A stretch of DNA of 64,000 bases from Robiginitomaculum sp. (GTDB lineage Bacteria; Pseudomonadota; Alphaproteobacteria; Caulobacterales; Maricaulaceae): contig JAUZSF010000001.1 in the NCBI GenBank assembly GCA_030949705.1, positions 62,001 to 126,000 of the forward strand. Reading direction: 5' to 3'. Positions 17,891 to 26,839 of this stretch are shown here, piece by piece (within the stretch, counting starts at the first letter, position 1; the number at the start of each line of letters is the position of its first letter). The notes under the pieces were generated by a model that was not told where the DNA came from, did no database searches, and worked only from the letters and a program-made list of their open reading frames with translations. A program made the position numbers and the translations under genes.

Positions 17891-18243
17891 GGTGACGTCG
17901 TTCGTTCGGTAACCAGGCGCACCCGTCGCCCCGATGGCGCCTCGGCCAGCACGTCATAACGCAGCAGCTTAACCCCGTCCTCGCGTTCGACCACTACATT
18001 GGCATTCAGGGTCCAGGCAATGCCATCGGTAATACCCTGACTATGAATTTCTACCGGATTTAGGGTGTTCTCCGCCAATACCGATTTGGCCACTAGGACA
18101 GATCGTTCGGTTTCGGCACTGGCCTTGGTCAGGCGCACCGCTCCACCCAGGCCCTGAAACACCAGCGCAAAACCCACCGAGGCCAGCGCCGTGGCGATGA
18201 TAGTTTCGATCAGGGTAAAGCCGGCATTATCAGGATTGCGCAA
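17887..18243 (-). CDS. gspI: T2SS minor pseudopilin GspI
   Basis: Small pseudopilin (118 residues, typical for GspI) that nucleates the pseudopilus tip. A short leader ends at Gly before FTLIETIIATALASVGFALVF, with Glu5 present. The remainder is a short beta-rich domain (AWTLNANVVVER...LRYDVLAE). It overlaps gspH by 14 bp and gspJ by 4 bp. Confidence 0.88.
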   Translation of the reverse strand: MRNPDNAGFTLIETIIATALASVGFALVFQGLGGAVRLTKASAETERSVLVAKSVLAENTLNPVEIHSQGITDGIAWTLNANVVVEREDGVKLLRYDVLAEAPSGRRVRLVTERTTSP

Positions 18244-18709
18244 GGCGGACCTCCCCGTTTGCCCAGATCACTTCGATTTTGCGCGCCATGGTGCCAATGC
18301 CCAACTCAATCTCGCCGCCAGTGCTCATGCCATCGGCAAAAAAGCGAATGCCGATGGTTTCATCCGAAGATTCTGTATCGGCCCCAGTGGCCTTTAGCGA
18401 CAGTTTGGGGTCAAGATTCAGGCTTTTGTCCTGCCCCTCGATCCATATCTGTTTTTGTACCGGGTCGATCAATACCTTCGTTGACTGCCCTGTGCGTCGG
18501 GCACTGATCTTGGCAAACCGCAATAAATTGACCAATTGCGCACTCTGGGTGCGCATTAAGGCCGGGTCCGAACGCATGGTAATGCGCGGCGCCGCAATGG
18601 CGGTAACCAGGCCCAGAATCATCAACACCACCAGCAATTCCGCCAGGGTGTAGCCGCGCGTGCGGCCTTTATCAGATGTCGGCTGATGAAATGTCGGCGT
18701 TTTCGCCAT
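18230..18709 (-). CDS. gspH: T2SS pseudopilin GspH
   Basis: Minor pseudopilin. I prefer ATG 18709 (159 residues), which overlaps the 3' end of gspG by 38 bp; a longer frame to 18763 would lie entirely within gspG. A leader of about 18 residues ends RTRG before YTLAELLVVLMILGLVTAIAA, with Glu5. The C-terminal half is beta-rich with GIRFFADGMSTGGEIELG, a strand-turn typical of GspH/FimT proteins. Confidence 0.88.
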   Translation of the reverse strand: MAKTPTFHQPTSDKGRTRGYTLAELLVVLMILGLVTAIAAPRITMRSDPALMRTQSAQLVNLLRFAKISARRTGQSTKVLIDPVQKQIWIEGQDKSLNLDPKLSLKATGADTESSDETIGIRFFADGMSTGGEIELGIGTMARKIEVIWANGEVRLAQS

Positions 18710-19121
18710 CTCCGCCTTCCCGTTTGTCGGCCCCAAGGGTTTTGATGACAAAACTGCCGCCAACGCCAGGTTGATAGATATAGGGGTTGCCCCAGGGGTC
18801 CGTTGGTACCCGTTTGGTTTTCAGATACGGCCCATCCCAGTTTGGTGTATTTGGTGGCGGACTGATCAGGGCAGACAGGCCCGTGGAGGCCGAGGGGTAT
18901 TGCCCGGTATCCAGCTGATAATATTCCAGCGCCGTAGAAAGATTGGATATCTGTACCCGCGCCGTTTTGGTTTTGGCCTTGCCGATCTGGCCCAGAAACC
19001 GGGGCGCAATCAGCCCGACCAGCAGACCCAGTATGACCAGCACCACCAGCAATTCGGTCAGCGTATAGCCGTCGCGCTTCGTCACGGTTTTTGCTTCGTT
19101 TTGCGGTTTTTCTTCTGACAT
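18672..19121 (-). CDS. gspG: T2SS major pseudopilin GspG
   Basis: Major subunit of the T2SS pseudopilus (149 residues). The leader ends KRDG before YTLTELLVVLVILGLLVGLIA, with Glu5. The soluble domain has the GspG signature: ARVQISNLSTALEYYQLDTG, YPSASTGLSAL, WDGPYLKTKRVPTDPWGNPY and a C-terminal Asp/Glu-rich calcium-binding loop (GADKREGGDGENADI). The start at 19121 lies 1 bp after the gspF stop region. The call is secure. Confidence 0.95.
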   Translation of the reverse strand: MSEEKPQNEAKTVTKRDGYTLTELLVVLVILGLLVGLIAPRFLGQIGKAKTKTARVQISNLSTALEYYQLDTGQYPSASTGLSALISPPPNTPNWDGPYLKTKRVPTDPWGNPYIYQPGVGGSFVIKTLGADKREGGDGENADISSADI

Positions 19122-19122
19122 T

Positions 19123-20319
19123 TTAAATTCCAATATCGTTGACGCTCACAAGAGCAAGAAGAATAGAGACAATAATAACACCAACGATCAGGCCAACAAA
19201 GCCGATCAGCGCCGGTTCGGCCAGGTGCAGGGCCGTGCGCGCGCCGCGCTCCAGCCGGTTTTCCAACAAGGTGGCCAGCCGGTCGGTGGCTTTGCCCAAC
19301 TCGCCAGTCTGTTCACCCACCCGGATAATCTCGACAGCCAAAGGGGGCAGAACCCCCGTCTGTGCAATCTGATCGGGCAGCGAGGCCCCGCGGCGCACCT
19401 GGGTTAAGGCCTCGTCCAGCTTCATTTTGGCGTAATCATCGCTGAGACTGGCGCTGGCCAACCGAAAGGCGGGCACGGCGGAAAGGCCGTTTTGCAGCAA
19501 GACCGCCAGCACCCGGCAAAACCTTGCCGCCAGCATGGAGCGCAATAACGGGCCAATGCCGGGCAGGCGGTGGGCAAAGGCATAGGCACTGCGTCGGGCT
19601 TCCTGTCCCCTTAGCCACAACCCCATCAAAAAGGTACTGCCCGCGCCGATCACCAGAATAAACGGCGCGGCCTTGGCCAAGCCCCGGGCGGTAGAAAACA
19701 CCCCGGCGGCAAAGGGCGGCGGCGCGGCCCCCATGTCGGCAAATACCTGTTCAAATCGTGGCACCACAAACACCAGCAAACCCGAAACGGCGACAAAGGC
19801 CAGCACCAAAAGGATGATCGGATACACCAGCGCGCCTTGTATTTCGCCATCAAAATTGGCGCGCCGTTCCTGCCAGTCGGCCAGATCATTCAGGGCGGCC
19901 GGCAAGGCACCGGACACCTCGCCGGCTTCGGCAATCTGGGGGAAGGGGGGTGGAAAAATTTCGGGCCGGGCGGCAAAGGCATCGGCCAGGCTCATTCCGG
20001 CCCGAATATCCTCGCGCAGTGACATGGCTACGCTTTGCATCAAGGACGAGCTGACATAACGCGACAGGCTGGACAAAGCCTGTTCCACCGTCAGGCCTGC
20101 GCCGGTCAGTGCGCCCAGTTCGCGCACAATGCGGCTGGCTGCCGCCGTTGCGCCGCGCGGCGGGCGTTTTTTGCGTGGTGGATTGCCGGGCTTGGCCGAT
20201 ATCGGGGTCAGGCCCCGGGCGCGGATTTTGGCGGCGGCATCAGTAGTCGAGCTTGCCTCGATATAGATTTCGCTTTGCACGCCATCATTGGAGACCGCCT
20301 TGACGAGAAAGCCACTCAT
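19123..20319 (-). CDS. gspF: T2SS inner-membrane platform protein GspF
   Basis: Polytopic inner-membrane protein that couples the GspE ATPase to pseudopilus assembly. It has 398 residues, the usual length. Two homologous T2SSF domains (about 70-190 and 270-390) each contain the family signature, e.g. FPQIAEAGEVSGALPAAL and EIIRVGEQTGELGKAT, and are separated by paired membrane helices (about 165-190 and 215-235). A final helix is near the C-terminus. It overlaps gspE by 4 bp. Confidence 0.95.
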   Translation of the reverse strand: MSGFLVKAVSNDGVQSEIYIEASSTTDAAAKIRARGLTPISAKPGNPPRKKRPPRGATAAASRIVRELGALTGAGLTVEQALSSLSRYVSSSLMQSVAMSLREDIRAGMSLADAFAARPEIFPPPFPQIAEAGEVSGALPAALNDLADWQERRANFDGEIQGALVYPIILLVLAFVAVSGLLVFVVPRFEQVFADMGAAPPPFAAGVFSTARGLAKAAPFILVIGAGSTFLMGLWLRGQEARRSAYAFAHRLPGIGPLLRSMLAARFCRVLAVLLQNGLSAVPAFRLASASLSDDYAKMKLDEALTQVRRGASLPDQIAQTGVLPPLAVEIIRVGEQTGELGKATDRLATLLENRLERGARTALHLAEPALIGFVGLIVGVIIVSILLALVSVNDIGI

Positions 20320-21953
20320 GAAGATGGCTCCACATGCTCGCCAATCACGCGCCAGATTTCATTGGCATCGGTCAGGCCCGCGGCAATTTTGGCGCGGCCA
20401 TCATCGGCCAGTGACAGGGAGCCGGCCTTGCGGGCGGCGCGTTCAAACTCCAGCGCAGACAGGCCTGGCTGAATCATGTCCAACAGTTCTGCATTCAGCT
20501 CGATGCTCTCGTAAAGGCCGGTGCGCCGCTGATAGCCGGTGCCAGCGCAAGTCTCGCATCCCACGGCGGTCCATTTGCCTTTGACTTTCTTTTGCACTTT
20601 TTGCACAACAGCCGGATCAGCCGTTGCGACAGGATCAGGCGCAGGGTGGAGCGCAATAACGAGGGGTCAATGCCCATATCGATCAGGCGCGCCGGGGCAC
20701 CGGCGGCCGTATTGGCGTGCAGGGTGGCCAGCACCAAATGCCCGGTCAGCGCCGCATTAACCGCAATTTCTGCGGTTTCCTGATCGCGCAGCTCGCCCAC
20801 CACAATCACATCCGGGTCCTGGCGCAAAACTGAACGCAAGGCATTGGCAAAGGTCAGGCCGATGGCGGGACGCACGGCAATCTGGGTAACCCCGTCAATC
20901 TGGTATTCCACCGGGTCTTCGATGGAAATGACTTTGCGCTCGGGGGTGTTCAACGTGCTGATCGCACCAGCCAAGGTGGTGGTTTTCCCCCCGCCGGTGG
21001 GGCCAACCACCAAAATCAGGCCAAAGGGGGCGGCCAGCGTTTTCAGCAAACGGGTTTCGTCTTTTTTCGCTAAGGCCAAGATTATGCAGATCGACCTCGG
21101 AATCGCGGTCTTCCAACAGGCGGATGACCACGCTTTCACCATGGGCGCTGGGGGTGGTGGCCACCCGTAAATCCAGCGGCGTTCCCGAAATGCTGACCCG
21201 GGCGCGGCCATCCTGTGGCCGGCGGCGCTCGGCAATATCCAGATCGGCAATGATCTTGATGCGTGAAACGACAAGTTGCGCCAGCGAGGCACTGGGGGAT
21301 TCGCGATCATGCAGTACCCCGTCAATACGAAGGCGTATGCGCAGGCGATCACGATAGGGCTCGACGTGAATATCCGAGGCGCGGTTTGCCAAGGCATCCT
21401 TGATCAGATCATTGACCAGACGCACCACCGGGGCTTCGCTGGCCAGATCGCGCAAATGTTCGGCATCGGCATCATCGGCGCTGGACGTATGTGTCGGATC
21501 AGCTGTGTCTTCGGGGGCGCCAAAATAACGGGCCAGGGCGGCTTCTATGTCGGCCAGCGGGGCCAGCGCCAGGGTGACCGGCTTGCCCGTGGCCAGCGCC
21601 ACCGCATCGGCAATATCTGGCACGGAGGGGTCAGCCAGGGCCAACAGCACGCCATCTTCATTTATCTGCGCAATACAGGCCTGACTGGAATTCAGAAACT
21701 CTGGATTAATGGCCCCTTCGGCGGGGTCCTCTTCGGCAAAGTCCTTGGCCGAGAGACGGGCCAGACCGTGGGCTTTGGCCAGCGCATCGGCAATGGCCAT
21801 GTCGCTTAGAAAGCCCAGGCGGCGCACCACCGAAGCCAGAGGCTCACCACTGTCCTGGGCGGCACGGACGGCGCGCTGGGCATCGGCGGGGTTCAGCCCG
21901 GCAATTTCCAACCAGCTTGTCGATTCCGGTGTATCCAGCATTACATCAGCCAT
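20316..21953 (-). CDS. gspE: T2SS ATPase GspE, two compensating frameshifts
   Basis: Hexameric cytoplasmic ATPase that powers T2SS. About 545 residues are encoded across three frames. Frame one covers the N-terminal domain and [19 protein letters not shown]. The shift in the T run 21062-21067 has one base too many; removal gives [15 protein letters not shown]. The middle segment holds Walker A ([15 protein letters not shown]), the Asp box ([10 protein letters not shown]), Walker B ([15 protein letters not shown]) and the His box ([13 protein letters not shown]). A second shift near 20590-20600 needs one extra A; it joins [12 protein letters not shown] to [19 protein letters not shown], completing the tetracysteine zinc site. 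Every catalytic motif is intact, so sequencing error is more likely than decay. It overlaps gspF by 4 bp. Confidence 0.88.
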
Positions 21954-21955
21954 GT

Positions 21956-23005
21956 TTACATAAACCGTCCACGCATCGTGAATTCCAGATGCCTGGTAAT
22001 AAGATCAGTATCATAATCACTGACGCCGCGGATCAGCTTCTCCCACAGGTACAAACTGGGTAAAGCCGAGGGGTTGGACTGTAATATCTCCTTCTTGATG
22101 AAGGGATATTGAAATTCGGTGATCAACCGGTCCCAGAAAAAGTGTGTGACATTAAGGGGGACACCATGTTCGGCGTGCTCGAATATCCGCTTTAAAAACT
22201 TGCGGGTGGATGGCAACAGGCTTTTATCCTGCAAGATAGAGGCATCCCCAATGTGATCAAAAAAATCGGCGAGCAGAACCCGATACGGAAAAACCGCTCG
22301 CGTTCGTAATCCGGCCTTGCGCATATCGCTGGACAAGCCAATTTCATGCTTGCGGATCACCCATGATTTTGACGGTACATGGATATAATTATGCCAGCGT
22401 TTCTGAAATGCCGCATTACGAAGAACGGCCTGGTGAAACACCAGAAAATAGCTCTGCATGTGGTGCGCTGAATCCCAGCTGTCGGTCAGCCCCCACATAT
22501 CGGCAATGGCCGGGTCCATGGCTTGGTAAACCGTGTCCAGCGGAAATAACGGCCCATAGGCACTGTCATTACAAAGCGTAATTGAGTTATAGGCGGACAG
22601 ATCCCCCAACAGCTTCATCCCATCGGCATAGGCACCAAAATCATAGCCCTTGTTCTTGCGCCACAAAACCGGTTCACAAAGACCATTGAGCTTTCGCCTT
22701 TCCTCATCAGGAAATTTAGGACTGTTGGTTATAAATATCACCGCGCGGCCTGCGTCCTGCAGGGCTTTGATATACTGCAATATATAGCCGTGCACGCGTC
22801 CCTGCTTGTCATAATGGACAAAAATGGCGACATCCTTGTGCACTTTGGCATCGGGAACATTGCCCCAGCGCTGGCGGATATAGGTGCCGCGGCCGAAGAT
22901 CAGCGCCCAGGCAAACTTTACGTATTGCACCACATAATCATTACGCTCTCTGGCACCGAAAAACAGCATCCAGAAGCGTCGAAGCATGTTCCATATTTTT
23001 TTCAT
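21956..23005 (-). CDS. RgpF-like polysaccharide biosynthesis protein
   Basis: A 349-residue protein of the rhamnan synthesis F (RgpF) family, found in loci for rhamnose-containing surface polysaccharides and O-antigens. Typical segments are VAIFVHYDKQGRVHGYILQY, a Rossmann-like strand with VIFITNSP, RKNKGYDFGAYADG and ITLCNDSAYGPLFPL. It is cytoplasmic, with no membrane helix except a possible amphipathic N-terminus. The exact reaction is not established for this family; glycosyl transfer is usually assumed. The stop codon is 2 bp from the gspE start, so a polysaccharide gene and a secretion gene share a transcript. Confidence 0.85.
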   Translation of the reverse strand: MKKIWNMLRRFWMLFFGARERNDYVVQYVKFAWALIFGRGTYIRQRWGNVPDAKVHKDVAIFVHYDKQGRVHGYILQYIKALQDAGRAVIFITNSPKFPDEERRKLNGLCEPVLWRKNKGYDFGAYADGMKLLGDLSAYNSITLCNDSAYGPLFPLDTVYQAMDPAIADMWGLTDSWDSAHHMQSYFLVFHQAVLRNAAFQKRWHNYIHVPSKSWVIRKHEIGLSSDMRKAGLRTRAVFPYRVLLADFFDHIGDASILQDKSLLPSTRKFLKRIFEHAEHGVPLNVTHFFWDRLITEFQYPFIKKEILQSNPSALPSLYLWEKLIRGVSDYDTDLITRHLEFTMRGRFM

Positions 23006-23011
23006 ACTCTT

Positions 23012-25300
23012 CTATGCTGCGGCGGCAATGGCGGCGTCAAGTTCTGCCTGTCGGTTGCCAACGAGTTGGGCAACCAGGGCGGCATGGGGATTAGCTTTGG
23101 AATAGAGTATTTCAGCCGTTTCTTGCGCTTTGGAAATGTTGCCAATGCGGGCCTGGACCAAGGCAAGGTGAAAGGCCCCTTGAATGCGCAAGGATGGGTC
23201 ATCATTCTGATCGGCAGCCAGCGTAAAGCGTTTGGCCGCTTCGTCCAGATCACAACGCCGGTTCAATGCATCCAGCCCCAGGGCGAAATGCAAACCCGGA
23301 TTATGATGAGCATCGGCCAGGCTGGTGGCGGTAGCACAGGTTTCGGCCGCGTTTTGGGCATCACCAGTATTTACGGCGTTCAGGAAGATACGAGTTTGGG
23401 CATCGGCGATTCGTGCTGTGGTTGCCCCCCGATGGTCTTCATCAGCCAATGGCAGCGCCTTTTCCAGCCAGGCCAGGGCTGTGTGTGGCTGGTCTGCCAT
23501 ATAGGCCAGGCCCAGGGCTTCGGCGATGGCAAAATCTTTGGGACTCAGCGTGGCATCTTGCAGGGCACCCCCGATGATGTCGCGTTTGCGGGTAAAGGCC
23601 GGTTGCCCCCCATGGACCAGCAATTCTGTGCCATAGGCGGCGGCTTGTTTTTGCCAGACCTTGCGCATTCCCTCCCACTGGGGGCCATCGGGCACAGGGG
23701 TTAGAGCTTTGCGCAACCAGTACAGTCCATCTGGGCGGTCAAAGCGATAATTCAGAGCTATCATGGCCAGCCCTATGGCGGCGGCGTGTTCGAAATCATC
23801 CTGACAGGGGCCGGGTTTCAGGGCGGCTTCGACGGCAGGGCGCAAACGTTCGGCGCTGGCGTAATCACCAGAATTCGCAGCCGCAGCAAAGACTTCCATA
23901 CGGGTTTTTTCATATTGCGTGCCAAGGGATGGGGCAATGCTTTCCCCGATCTTTTCAAATTCCAGAATGGCTTTGTCCGGAGCAGAGCCAGAAAGGATTG
24001 ATGCATTATAAAGGCGGGCCGATTGTGCCAGCATCTGCCCTTCCAGATCCGACACATAGATGGTTGCAAGGATTTGCTCGGTAATGCGATAGTTCCGTAT
24101 ACAAGCCTTGAAATACTGTAGGGCAAGGTCTCGATCATGGGATGCATTTAGTGCCAAAACGCCGCCAAAATACAAGACACTTGTCAGATTAAATGGCCGT
24201 AAGGAGGAATAAGCAAAAAAGTCTTCACTCCTCTGTTCACCTTTTTCAATTGTTTCTGGGGCCGAAATATCAATATCGTAAATGGCTTTCCAGTGTGCGC
24301 AGAGCTTGGAAAAAGTATTTTGTGCCCCTTCGTAATTACCAGCGTTGGTTTGTACCCGTAATAACCGGGCACCATGTCCACTCAAGAGGTGGGGGGGCAG
24401 GTTCTTTTTATTAAAACAGTTTTGTAAATATTGTGACAATACGTTCTGGTCTACCGGGATAGAAAAATCCACTTCAATGGTATTTTGTGAAGCAAAAGCA
24501 TATATCGTGTCGCCCACTGACCAGACACGGACATGTGCAAAGCCTTTTCGTTTGAGGCAGCGCGTTAGCCCATCCTTGCTGAAAAGCACCAGATGTAGGC
24601 CCGGTGAAACCAGAGAAATTGTGTTCTCAATCGCGCGCTCTTTTCGTAAGCCCTCTATGTCAGGTGTAGTCAGCAAAATGGTGCCGTGGGTACCGGCAGC
24701 CATCGCAAGCGCATCAATAAAAGGATCTGGATCAGCAATGTGCTCAATAACTTCTGAAGAGACAACCAGATCAAACGGTATGCCTTCGAGTTTTGTGTCT
24801 GCATCCAGATAGCCATCCTGAATTGGAATCCCCAACTCGGATGCTCCGGTTCGGGCTAGATGTGATGGATCAATGCCCAACACATTCCAACCCATTGCCT
24901 GGTGCGCAAAATCCAGTGAAAATCCATACCCGCAACCCACCTCGAGCAGGGATTTAGTGGTGTTGCCCAGAATCCAGAAATACGGCGCAATCATGGAATC
25001 CAGACCAGCGCCCTGTTCAACATAAAATTTTGTCAGTCCGACATGAGTCAGGTTTTCATAAACTGGTGCTGGCAAATCTGGAAAATGGGCGGTGGCGCAT
25101 TTGGGGCAGTCATACAAACGAAAACGTCTGTGCTTCACGTAAGGTGAGACGATGGAGCGCCGTGTCTGCATGCGTGCCGTTGTGTGACAGGCCGGACATT
25201 GCAAGGTGCGCGAAAGTCCATAGCCCCAGCGTAAACTGTTTCCCTTTTGTCCAAACGGACGTAAACTTTCAAGAAAATGCAATACGGTCATAATGTTCAA
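23012..25300 (-). CDS. SAM methyltransferase fused to TPR-like region
   Basis: A 762-residue three-part protein. Residues 30-70 form a zinc-ribbon-like segment with two Cys pairs (CPAC and CPKC). Residues about 95-270 are a class I methyltransferase: motif I LLEVGCGYGFSLDFA, LGIDPS after strand 2, and FDLVVSSEVIEHIADP. The C-terminal 450 residues are helical, Ala-rich and TPR-like (ALAWLEKALPLADEDH, LDEAAKRFTLAADQN). It lies between an ABC polysaccharide exporter ATPase and an RgpF-like gene, so O-methylation of a glycan or chain-end capping is a fair inference. ATG 25300 overlaps the wzt-like gene by 32 bp; ATG 25291 is an alternative start. Confidence 0.8.
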   Translation of the reverse strand: MNIMTVLHFLESLRPFGQKGNSLRWGYGLSRTLQCPACHTTARMQTRRSIVSPYVKHRRFRLYDCPKCATAHFPDLPAPVYENLTHVGLTKFYVEQGAGLDSMIAPYFWILGNTTKSLLEVGCGYGFSLDFAHQAMGWNVLGIDPSHLARTGASELGIPIQDGYLDADTKLEGIPFDLVVSSEVIEHIADPDPFIDALAMAAGTHGTILLTTPDIEGLRKERAIENTISLVSPGLHLVLFSKDGLTRCLKRKGFAHVRVWSVGDTIYAFASQNTIEVDFSIPVDQNVLSQYLQNCFNKKNLPPHLLSGHGARLLRVQTNAGNYEGAQNTFSKLCAHWKAIYDIDISAPETIEKGEQRSEDFFAYSSLRPFNLTSVLYFGGVLALNASHDRDLALQYFKACIRNYRITEQILATIYVSDLEGQMLAQSARLYNASILSGSAPDKAILEFEKIGESIAPSLGTQYEKTRMEVFAAAANSGDYASAERLRPAVEAALKPGPCQDDFEHAAAIGLAMIALNYRFDRPDGLYWLRKALTPVPDGPQWEGMRKVWQKQAAAYGTELLVHGGQPAFTRKRDIIGGALQDATLSPKDFAIAEALGLAYMADQPHTALAWLEKALPLADEDHRGATTARIADAQTRIFLNAVNTGDAQNAAETCATATSLADAHHNPGLHFALGLDALNRRCDLDEAAKRFTLAADQNDDPSLRIQGAFHLALVQARIGNISKAQETAEILYSKANPHAALVAQLVGNRQAELDAAIAAAA

Positions 25301-26003
25301 TCGCCGAGGCTACGGAGCCAGTATAAACCGGTTGACCGTTATTGAGAACCAGTCCGTCATCACATAAGTCACGTAATGCAGCGGTGGCATGACTGACCAT
25401 GACAAAGGCGCGCCCCTGGGCCTTGGCTGCATAGAAAAAATCAAAACACTTCATCTGGAACATCACATCCCCGGCACCCAGCGCCTCGTCAATCAGCAAA
25501 ATATCGGTGGGGGCCATCGCCGCCATGGCAAAGCCCAGGCGCGCATATTGCCCGGCCGAATACCAGCGCGTCGGTTCGTTCAGTTTTTCGCCCAGCGCAC
25601 AAAAGGAGGCGGCGCGATCATAATATTCTTCGCGCTTGTCGGTGGGCACCTGTAACAGGCGGGCCACCAGACGCAGATTTTCCCAGCCGGTCAGATCCGG
25701 ATGCGCCCCGGCACCAACCTCCAACAGAGCCCCCACCTGGCCATGCAAAATGGCTTCGCCTTCGGTGGGATCCACAATGCCGGCCAGAATTTTTAATAAC
25801 GTGCTTTTGCCCGATCCGTTGCGCCCCATTACCGCCAGGGCCTTGCCGGGGGCCAGGGTAAAGCTGATATGGTCGAGCGCAGTACGTATTTTTTTACGCT
25901 CCCCGCCCAGGCGGTGATACAGCGGGCGGTCTCCCCCCGTGGTGGAGAGGGTAAAGGTTTTGGTTAGCCCTTTGGCTTCGATGGCCAGTTTATCAAAGCT
26001 CAT
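25269..26003 (-). CDS. Polysaccharide ABC exporter ATPase, Wzt/KpsT/TagH type
   Basis: Nucleotide-binding subunit of an ABC-2 exporter for O-antigen, capsule or teichoic-type polymers. ATG 26003 gives 244 residues and an 11-bp overlap with the permease gene. Motifs seen: Walker A GRNGSGKST, Q-loop region GALLEVGAGAHPDLTGWEN (the GAHPDLTG segment is typical of polysaccharide exporters), signature YSAGQYARLGFA, Walker B DILLIDEALGAGD and the switch His in MVSHAT. It ends soon after the ATPase domain, so it lacks the C-terminal carbohydrate-binding domain of E. coli O9a-type Wzt. Confidence 0.9.
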   Translation of the reverse strand: MSFDKLAIEAKGLTKTFTLSTTGGDRPLYHRLGGERKKIRTALDHISFTLAPGKALAVMGRNGSGKSTLLKILAGIVDPTEGEAILHGQVGALLEVGAGAHPDLTGWENLRLVARLLQVPTDKREEYYDRAASFCALGEKLNEPTRWYSAGQYARLGFAMAAMAPTDILLIDEALGAGDVMFQMKCFDFFYAAKAQGRAFVMVSHATAALRDLCDDGLVLNNGQPVYTGSVASAIEHYDRIAFS

Positions 26004-26814
26004 CAGCCGCTCGTCCTTCCAGCGCAAAAAATATCCACAAGCCCACAGCCCCCAGGGTAAGGGCGCTGCCAACAGAAATCGCCAGATTAATCCAATCCGG
26101 GGCCGGCGCGCCCAATAGCGACCAGCGCAGCGCGCTGATAATGCCGGAAAACGGGTTTAGCGCATAAAGCTTTTGCCATGCCGCCGGGATCAGCGAGGCC
26201 GGATAAATCACTGGTGAGGCAAACATCAGGATTTGCAGTCCCAGAGGTACCATTTGGCGCATATCACGCCAAACCCCGCACAAGGCCGCCAGGATGCTGG
26301 CAATGCCAAACGAAGCCATCATCGCCACAAAAATAAACAGAGGAGCGCAGAGGAGGGGCCAGCCCGGCTGGGTGCCAAACAGCAGACCCGCCAGCGTGGC
26401 CACCAAGAGTGCAATGGCCGTGTCGACACTGGCGCTAAGCGTGGCGGCCATGACCGGATACAGCCTGGGCATGGGGGTTTGGCGCAATAAGGGCGCGGCC
26501 GAGATAAATGCATTGGCCCCCTCGGCGGCGCTGTGTTGCACCAGATACCACAGGGCAACGCCGGTAAACACCATGGCCGGATAGGGGGTGCCATCGCTGG
26601 GTACACGTACCAGAATTCCAAAAAATAAAGAAAAAACAAGTGCTTGTAATGCCGGCTGTATAATCAGCCAGGTCAGGCCGATGGCAGGTTTGGCAAAGCG
26701 CCCGCGAATTTGCCGAAACGTCAGCGCCCACAGGGCTTCACGCTGTGCCCATAACGCCCGCAGGCGGTTGGGCGGGTGCGCTTTGCGAATGATGATCTGT
26801 TGGTTCCTGAGCAT
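25993..26814 (-). CDS. Polysaccharide ABC exporter permease, Wzm/KpsM type
   Basis: Membrane subunit of the exporter (273 residues). ABC-2 architecture: a cytoplasmic N-terminus with ALTFRQIRGRFAKPAIGLTW, six membrane helices, and a C-terminal LNPFSGIISALRWSLLG. These two segments are characteristic of Wzm/TagG-type permeases. It starts 25 bp downstream of the prepilin peptidase stop and overlaps the ATPase gene, so exporter genes are embedded in the T2SS transcript. Confidence 0.9.
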   Translation of the reverse strand: MLRNQQIIIRKAHPPNRLRALWAQREALWALTFRQIRGRFAKPAIGLTWLIIQPALQALVFSLFFGILVRVPSDGTPYPAMVFTGVALWYLVQHSAAEGANAFISAAPLLRQTPMPRLYPVMAATLSASVDTAIALLVATLAGLLFGTQPGWPLLCAPLFIFVAMMASFGIASILAALCGVWRDMRQMVPLGLQILMFASPVIYPASLIPAAWQKLYALNPFSGIISALRWSLLGAPAPDWINLAISVGSALTLGAVGLWIFFALEGRAADEL

Positions 26815-26839
26815 AAAACCTTGTGCCTCAGACCTCCCC

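Noticed and set aside
20316-21953. gspE as a decayed pseudogene
   Set aside because: All motifs remain intact in the three frames and both breaks are at short A/T runs, which fits sequence error better than decay.
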